Shown here: positions 8,301 to 13,293 of the stretch, piece after piece
How the letters are laid out: every line of letters starts with the position of its first letter
How positions within the stretch are numbered: position 1 is the first letter of the stretch
Assembly: GCA_027604665.1 (NCBI GenBank)
Contig: JADGIZ010000461.1
Coordinates: 1 to 13,293, forward strand
Reading direction: 5' to 3'
DNA length: 13,293 nt
From: Polyrhizophydium stewartii
Lineage: Eukaryota > Chytridiomycota > Chytridiomycetes > Rhizophydiales
Made by a program: the position numbers and the translations under genes
Notes under the pieces: generated by a model
Database searches by the model: none
Told to the model about the DNA's origin: nothing
What the model saw: the letters and a program-made list of their open reading frames with translations, nothing else

Positions 8301-9426
8301 GATGCTCGAAACGGTGCGACGCGGGGTCGCGATCGGGGTCATTTGCGAGGCGATACTGACGCACGATTGGCACAGGAGTATCGCCAGGTCATGGAAAACT
8401 ACAAGGCCAAGCGCGAGCAGATCCAGGACATGCAGCAGCGCCTGCAACTGCTCGAGCAGTCGCTGCAACAGGTTTCGGACGAGGAGGCGTCCAAGCTGCA
8501 GTCGGTGCAGCTGCTCGAGTCGCGGCTGCAGAACCTGCACCGCGAGATCCAAGAGCACAAGGTCAAGCGCGACCGCGCCAGCAAGCTGATCGAGAACGCA
8601 TCGCGGCAGCTGCGCACGAAGCAGGGCACGGGGCGGCCGCAGGAGCCCACGCCCGACGAGCACGACTTTGCGGTGCGCAAGGCACGCGAGGTGGGCACGG
8701 CCGTGCTCACCGAGCTCAGCCGCCTGGCTACGCGCGCGCCAGAGTTTGCGGGCGTGCTGCAGGGCATGATGCAGCTGCACAACGTGCTGCCGCCGTCGCG
8801 GGCCCTGTCGCGCGTCAGCTCGCGGCCCGACAGCGTCGTCGGCAGCATGCGCGACGACGCGTCCGAGTCCGGCTCCAGCGGCAGCCGCACCAATGGCGGC
8901 GACGGCGGGCGTCGCGGCCTGCCAAGCCTGCCCAGTGCGCAGCGCAGCGGCTCGCAGCACGGCAGCCGCAGCGGTTCGCAGATGCAGCTCCATGGCCAGG
9001 GCCAGTCGTCGCAGCCGCAGTCGCGATCGCACTCGAGGTCGCAGTCGCCATCGCAGTCGGCGCCGCAGTCGGCGTCGCAGTCGCAGCACCATCTGCCCCA
9101 GCAAACGCAGCAGGCCCACTCGCGTCGCAGCTCGGCGGGGTCGGCGGCAAGCACGCCGCGCCGCATGTCGACCACGAATCTCAACGGTGAGCGATCGGGC
9201 CGGCGGTGATCCTCGCGCTGACATGTGTGCTGACGCTCATCCAATGCAACCAGACATGGCGGGGCTGCCCCCGGTCGCGGACGCGCCTGGCGGGATGCGC
9301 GGCTCGGTGACGCCGCCGCGGCAGCCACGAGGCCCCATCACGGGCGGCCAGCGCATCAAGCATCCCGGACGGCCGGGCTCTGCGTCAAGCGTCAGCTCGC
9401 ACGGCAGCCGCGGCTCTCAGAAATAG
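5383..9426 (+). CDS. CCDC39: CCDC39/FAP59 axonemal molecular-ruler coiled-coil protein
   Basis: With CCDC40/FAP172, CCDC39/FAP59 forms the 96-nm ruler along axonemal doublets that positions radial spokes and inner dynein arms. Thirteen exons: 5383-5499, 5624-5743 (or 5749), 5815-5946, 6013-6255, 6325-6620, 6691-6770, 6831-6997, 7055-7130, 7192-7616, 7687-8192, 8256-8313, 8376-9186, 9254-9426; about 1067 aa against 941 in human. The protein is nearly all coiled coil from about residue 30 to 830, then a Ser/Gln/Arg-rich disordered tail. Diagnostic blocks shared with human CCDC39 (recalled) include KNVQQELNHTQ, INQWESAIKNMQKRDEDI, GEEEHTQAYYVIKAAQ and REELQREGDELD. Across most junctions the alignment continues without gaps, confirming the splice sites. 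Introns are 57-124 nt, mostly with CTGAC branch sites; intron 1 is GC-AG and intron 2 probably GA-AG. Intron 4 (6256-6324) is stop-free and a multiple of three. The ATG at 5383 leaves a 39-residue first exon whose ANDANK matches human ANEENK. The partner gene CCDC40 is not in the window. Confidence 0.93.
5500..5623 (+). other. GC-AG intron (intron 1 of CCDC39)
   Basis: The donor reads AAAAG then GCACGT, and the acceptor is CCACAG, with a GCTGACGCG branch region near 5587-5595. The intron is 124 nt, phase 0. No GT donor before the in-frame stop at 5518-5520 joins the two frames using this acceptor. The GC-AG junction gives LSQK followed by IRSLEAK, which keeps an ungapped match to human CCDC39 for about 40 residues. 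Confidence 0.85.
5744..5814 (+). other. Probable GA-AG intron (intron 2 of CCDC39)
   Basis: The exon ends CACAG and is followed by GAAAGAG, one base away from a consensus GTAAGAG donor. The acceptor is CTCTAG, with an ACTGACGCG branch region near 5791-5799. Splicing at 5743/5815 gives HTQ-ALYDAK, matching human ITQ-SLCKAR without a gap. The nearest GT donor in a compatible phase, GTCCCT at 5750, is a poor site and inserts two residues (Glu-Arg) into the coiled coil. It remains the alternative, as does a sequencing error. Confidence 0.6.
6256..6324 (+). other. Stop-free, length-3n intron 4 of CCDC39
   Basis: The donor is GTGGGC after a GAG codon and the acceptor is CCCAG before GTC. The intron is 69 nt, phase 0, and open in frame, so it reads as 23 extra hydrophobic residues if retained. 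Removal gives LSAEVTETQVAQIELD, matching human LDNELTETISAQLELD, so splicing is well supported. It lacks the CTGAC branch string seen in most other introns here; GTTAATA is the likely substitute. Confidence 0.85.
9007..9088 (+). repeat. Degenerate TCGCAG hexamer run encoding a Ser/Gln tail
   Basis: Repeated TCGCAG-like hexamers encode Ser-Gln dipeptides interspersed with Arg, Pro, Ala and His in the CCDC39 C-terminal tail. The run is imperfect, so it is older than a simple recent slippage tract. Human CCDC39 also ends in a Ser-rich tail, but the Gln-rich character is specific to this protein as far as I can tell. Confidence 0.75.
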
Positions 9427-9816
9427 GCCGAGCGTGCGCCAGAGACAGGCATCGCGGCAAGAAAGAAGCGACAGGCCTTGTTTTGGCTGATGTTTGCAGT
9501 TTGAAGGGGATGGCATGTCAGGACAAGAGTGGGATGCGGGGGCCGCGGTTGCTGCTGGCGGAAAGAGCTGGGGCAGGCAAGTAGTGGTTTGGCGAGGGCC
9601 GACGGAGGCCGCGGTGGATCATGGTGGTGCCTGCATTGTGTATCTGAGCGAGCACACACCGCCAGCAACAGCCGAGGCGGGAGGTGAGGGAAGAGCGGAG
9701 AGGAGGCGGGAGGGAGGGAGATCTTGGCGAGCAAAATGGAAGAGGCGCCGCCTGCGCGGATGCGGGGCGGTGTGTGCGGCGCCAGGACGAGAGGCGGGGA
9801 TGCGTGCTGTTGCGCT
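9427..9816. other. Convergent intergenic gap with a G-rich purine tract
   Basis: This gap separates the 3' ends of CCDC39 (plus) and the flippase (minus), so it should hold both 3' untranslated regions. No AATAAA is seen on either strand. Bases 9675-9721 are nearly pure purine on the plus strand, with several GGG runs (GGGAGGGAGGG at about 9708-9718) that could form a G-quadruplex in the CCDC39 3' UTR, and a pyrimidine tract in the flippase transcript. No credible coding frame is present. Confidence 0.6.
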
Positions 9817-12800
9817 TCAGCCAATGGGCTTGCGGCGCGTGGTGTCGTACTGGCGAATGAGCGAGGCTTGGCCGCCCTCGTTCTGCGAGAACGCAAAGCC
9901 CTTTGCGCGCTTGACGCGCTGGATCTGGCGGACCTTGTGGACGGCCTTGCGGAAGCGCTCCATGCGCGGCCTGTAGTCGGGGATGTTGTACTTTTGGATC
10001 TCCTGCGCAATGTGGTACGCCTGCGGGGCGTATGTGCGCTTGTAGTACTTCCAGACCAGGTCACGCAGGTTGACCATCACGGGCAGGAGGATGAGGGCAA
10101 GCCATAGGTTGGCGTTGGTGAACATGGGGTAGATCAGGTTGCGCAGCTCGGGCGAGAAGCCAGCGAGCGGGCCAATGAAGGTGTACGCGGGGAACAGGAG
10201 CATGAACGCGGCGAACGAGCCAAAGATGGAGAGGAACGTGATGTGGACCCAGTGGTCGGCAATCAGGCACGCCTTGATCATGACTGTGAGCAGCGTGGAG
10301 CAGTAGACCATGGAACCGAACGCCCAGTTGTCGACCACGCGGCCGTCGCTGAGGGTGCCCGACTCGCCGAGGATGAGCATCCACAGGCCAAAGATAGCAA
10401 ACGAGTGCACAAACGAGTTGAGCAGCCAGCCAAAGAAGATGCGGTGGTTGTAGAAGACGCCGCGCTGGCCGAGCTGGTACATCTGCGGGTAGCGGTCGAG
10501 GACGCGCGCCGAGACGAACTGGTCAAAGACACCAATGGCGATCGGAGGCAGCAGCGTCCAGAGCACGTTGTAGGTCGACACCGAGGCCCAAGTCTCGAAG
10601 AGCGTCTGGCCCGAGAAGCCGTTGAAGATGGCGAACCAGAGCTGGATCATGTAGAGCGTGATGTTCTTGTAGAACGAGAACACAATGACCTTGCTGACGC
10701 GCGAGTACGCCCAGCCGCCGTGCACAAGCAGCAGCTTGCGCAGGTAGCGGAACTGGCCAATGGCAAAGTCGGCGGCGCGGGCGGCCTGCAGGCCCTCCAT
10801 GCCGCTGATGCCGACACCAACGTGGGCAGCCTGGATCATGGACACGTCGTTCGCGCCGTCGCCTATGGCGAGCGTGACCGACTCGGTGACGCCAAAGCGC
10901 ACTAGCTTGACGACGAGAGCCTTCTGCAGCGGCGACACACGGCAGCACACCACAGCCTTGCACATCATGGCGAGCTCGAGGAAAATGTACTTGATGTCGT
11001 CCTCGAGGGCGTACGTGAGCGTCTTGCCGTCAATGACCAGGACGAGGGGCTCGAGCTCGTACTCGAGGTCCTTGTCAAACAGACCGGTGGCGAGGCCGCC
11101 GCGCCAGAAGCGGCGCCAGGCCGAGTGCGGGGTGCGCTTGGGCGAGTTGTCGCCCATGCTCTTCTTGACAAAGTCGAGCTTCTGCTCGAGGTACTGCTTG
11201 GTGGCGATGTGCGTGGGCTCGTTGCAGATCAGGATGTTCATCTCCGGGGTGATGAGCTTGCACGAGAAGCCAATGTTGATGGCCGTCTCCTGGCGGTCGC
11301 CCGTGAGCACCCAGACCTTGATGCCGGCCTCCATGAGCGTGTGGATCGTGTCGGGCACGCCGTCCTGGAGCTTGTCTTCGATGGCGGTGGCGCCGAGCAG
11401 GGTCAGGTCGCGCTCGATCATCTCGGCCGCGCGGTCGAGGGCTTCGCCGCGGTTGTTGATGGTCGTGGCGGCCGTCTCGTAAACCTTGGCCCACTCGCGG
11501 TACTCGGCCTCGGGCACCTCGCGGTAAGCGAGACAGAGCGTGCGGAGACCCTCGTTGGCATAGTCCTCGAGGTGCTGCGAGGTGGCGTCACCGAAGCGGT
11601 CGCCGGCAGCGAGGCGCTCGTAAATGACCGTGTCGGCACCCTTGATGTAGAGCTTGATCTTGCCAAACGAGTCGCGGACGACGAGGGACATGCGCTTGCG
11701 CGTCGAGTTGAACTCGTTGACGTTGAGGATCTCGTAGTCGATGTTCTCGCCAACGGCAGCAATGGTCACGGACTTGGGGCGGCGGGTGTGGAACAGGAAG
11801 CCGAGCTGGCTGGCGCCGGCAACGAGGGCAGCCTCGTCGGGCGACGACGCCTGGTAGGTGATTTTGCTTGGGTTGTTCTCGTCGGCCTCGGGGATGACGG
11901 TGTGGCACACGGCCAGCATGGTCAGGAACTCTCGGATGATTTGCGAGTTCTCGTGCTTGTCGCGGTGCTCAATCAGCGTCTTGAAGTCGTAGTAGCCGAC
12001 CTCCTTGCCGTGCTCGTCGACGCGGATGCGCTTGTCCTCGGGGACGGTCTCGGCGTAGGCGATACCGCCGATCGAGGCCATCTTGAACTCCATGATGTTG
12101 CGCGTCAGGGTGCCCGTCTTGTCCGAGAAGATGTAGTCGACCTGGCCGAGCTCCTCGACGAGCGACGACGTGCGCGCGGTCGAGGGCGTGTCCGACTCCT
12201 CGTAGTACATGTCGAGGTCGGCGTTGATGAGCGTGCCGAGCGAGAGCTTGACAAACTCGAGCGTGACAATGAGCGAGAGCGGGATCAGGTTGTTGAACAG
12301 AATAATGTAGGTCAGGATGTTCCAGCCGTAGTTGGACGGCGCCTCGTCGCGCGAGATCTGCAGGATGTCGCGCTCAAAGGACTGGTTGAGCTGGCGCAGC
12401 AGCTGGCCGGTGGCGCAGGTGACGGTGATGACGATAAGCAGCATGAACAGGATCAGGATCTCGGTGTTGACGATGGCGTCGACCTTGGTGCCCTTGATCG
12501 GGGTCGGGGTCGAGTTCTTCATGAGCTTGGTCTCGTGACCCGTGAAGACCACGACGCCGTAGATCCAGCGGGTGTTGCGCAGTTGGGCGCCCTGCAGCGT
12601 CGAGCGCGGCGGCCAGCGTCAGCAGGGCGGCGGACTGCGGCGCGGGGCGGCGTGCGACGAGAGTTGCTTACGCGGAGGAGAAGCTGGGCCGGGTCGAGCG
12701 GAACCTCCTTGCCGCGCAGGCTGAGCGTGGCCTCGTACGTGTAGAGCGAGTTGTTGGGCATCTCCGATTTGATGAAGCCCTCGGCCTTGGCGACCTCGTC

Positions 12801-13163
12801 GGGCGACAGCAGGTGGGACGTCTCCTCGAGGCCTTGGCGGATCTTGAGGTTGGTTTCGCCGTCGAGGTTGCTGGTTTCGATGTAGCACAGGGCGTCGGGC
12901 TCCGAGGACGAGAGCAGGACGAGGTCGGCGGGGAAGTACTGCGAGTTCTCGACACGCACAATGTCGCCGACGACGACGTCGCGCCAGGGCTTCTCGACAA
13001 AGGCGGTGCCCTGGAGCACCTTGCACATGCGGGCGTTGATCTCTGCATCCTGGCGGTGGCGCTTGAGGTCTTCGAAGATTTCCTTGATGGCGGTGAGGAT
13101 GAGCACGACGGTGAGGGGCAGGATGGTACCGACGCGCGATGTGGGCGAGATGCCTGGGATGAG
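9817..13163 (-). CDS. P4-ATPase phospholipid flippase (Drs2/ATP8A class), N-terminus off window
   Basis: P4-ATPases move phosphatidylserine and related lipids to the cytosolic leaflet, usually at the trans-Golgi or plasma membrane, with a CDC50 partner. Two exons are visible on the minus strand: 13163-12672 (164 aa) and 12591-9817 (924 aa plus TGA), joined by an 80-nt GTAAGC...CAG intron with a CTGAC branch site. The first visible residues (LIPGISPTSR) sit between membrane segments 1 and 2, so the N-terminal region and segment 1 are missing at the edge. Visible hallmarks: the actuator-loop DGET (12863-12852), the lipid-path motif IPLSL after segment 3, the phosphorylation motif DKTGTLT (Asp at 12123-12121), KGADTVIYE, TGDRQETAINIG and GDGANDVSM (10864-10838), then the C-terminal membrane segments. 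The tail carries GFAFSQNE (9900-9877), the conserved autoinhibitory motif of the Drs2/ATP8A class, then LIRQYDTT. The catalytic residues are intact. The 2.8-kb uninterrupted exon contrasts with the intron-dense neighbours. Convergent with CCDC39. Confidence 0.95.
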
Positions 13164-13293
13164 CTGCGGGCGGCACAATGTCAGCTGGCTCTGCTCTGCC
13201 TGGCGCAGGGCAGGCAGGGCAGGCAGGGCACACGCAGGGCAGGGCGGCGCAGCCCGGGGCTGGCGGAGGCCGGTGGGGCTCAGGGCACGGGGG
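13164..13293 (-). other. Partial flippase intron with CAGGGCAGG tandem repeat
   Basis: On the minus strand this ends in CCCGCAG directly before the first visible flippase exon, with a GCTGACATT branch site at 13185-13177, so it is the 3' part of an intron of at least 130 nt. At 13206-13230 the 9-bp unit CAGGGCAGG repeats about two and a half times, with related units to 13245. I find no coding exon in it; the segment coding for membrane helix 1 must lie further right. Confidence 0.7.

Noticed and set aside
9417..10064. 215-codon minus-strand frame over the convergent gap
   Set aside because: It overlaps the flippase C-terminus in another frame and gives low-complexity Ser/Pro/Arg sequence with no recognisable motif.
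11125..12744. 539-codon plus-strand open frame opposite the flippase
   Set aside because: It is the antisense shadow of a high-GC coding exon; its Val/Leu/Glu/Asp-rich product has no domain and it also crosses the flippase intron.
1..13293. CRISPR arrays, tRNA or rRNA genes, bacterial mobile elements
   Set aside because: None seen: no regularly spaced direct repeats, no tRNA-like cloverleaf or rRNA-like conserved stretch noticed by eye, and the window is clearly eukaryotic nuclear sequence.

Overview
The window is GC-rich nuclear DNA from a eukaryote with many short spliceosomal introns (mostly 56-124 nt, one of 345 nt). Most introns have GTGNGN-type donors, a CTGAC/CTGAT-like branch site and a CAG acceptor. 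The gene content points to a zoosporic (flagellated) fungus such as a chytrid or blastoclad. The galactokinase resembles fungal Gal1, the flippase resembles Drs2, and there is a multicopper oxidase, alongside a clear CCDC39/FAP59 orthologue. CCDC39 belongs to motile cilia and is absent from non-flagellated fungi. The lineage is an inference; the window has no marker gene that fixes the phylum.

Layout from left to right. 1-364: no gene seen. 365-1049 (-): terminal exon of a multicopper oxidase with the last two copper-ligand motifs; the N-terminal two thirds are absent. 1175-3602 (+): galactokinase, seven exons, 509 aa; its third intron (1681-2025) carries a large nested inverted repeat. 3728-3733: AATAAA poly(A) signal. 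3778-5336 (+): RING-finger coiled-coil protein, four exons, 454 aa. 5383-9426 (+): CCDC39/FAP59 axonemal ruler protein, thirteen exons, about 1067 aa, starting only 46 bp after the RING gene stop. 9427-9816: convergent intergenic gap. 9817-13163 (-): P4-ATPase phospholipid flippase of the Drs2/ATP8A class, C-terminal 1088 aa; the N-terminus lies beyond the right edge. 13164-13293: part of an intron of that gene with a small tandem repeat.

The exon models were built by hand by matching reading frames across splice sites. For CCDC39 they were also checked against the human protein from memory: nearly every junction continues an ungapped alignment. That comparison exposes two non-canonical introns, one GC-AG (well supported) and one probable GA-AG.

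There is no single operon-like system here. Galactokinase serves sugar metabolism, CCDC39 builds the axoneme and the flippase maintains membrane asymmetry. The one context hint worth following is the tight head-to-tail pairing of the unrecognised RING/coiled-coil gene with CCDC39.
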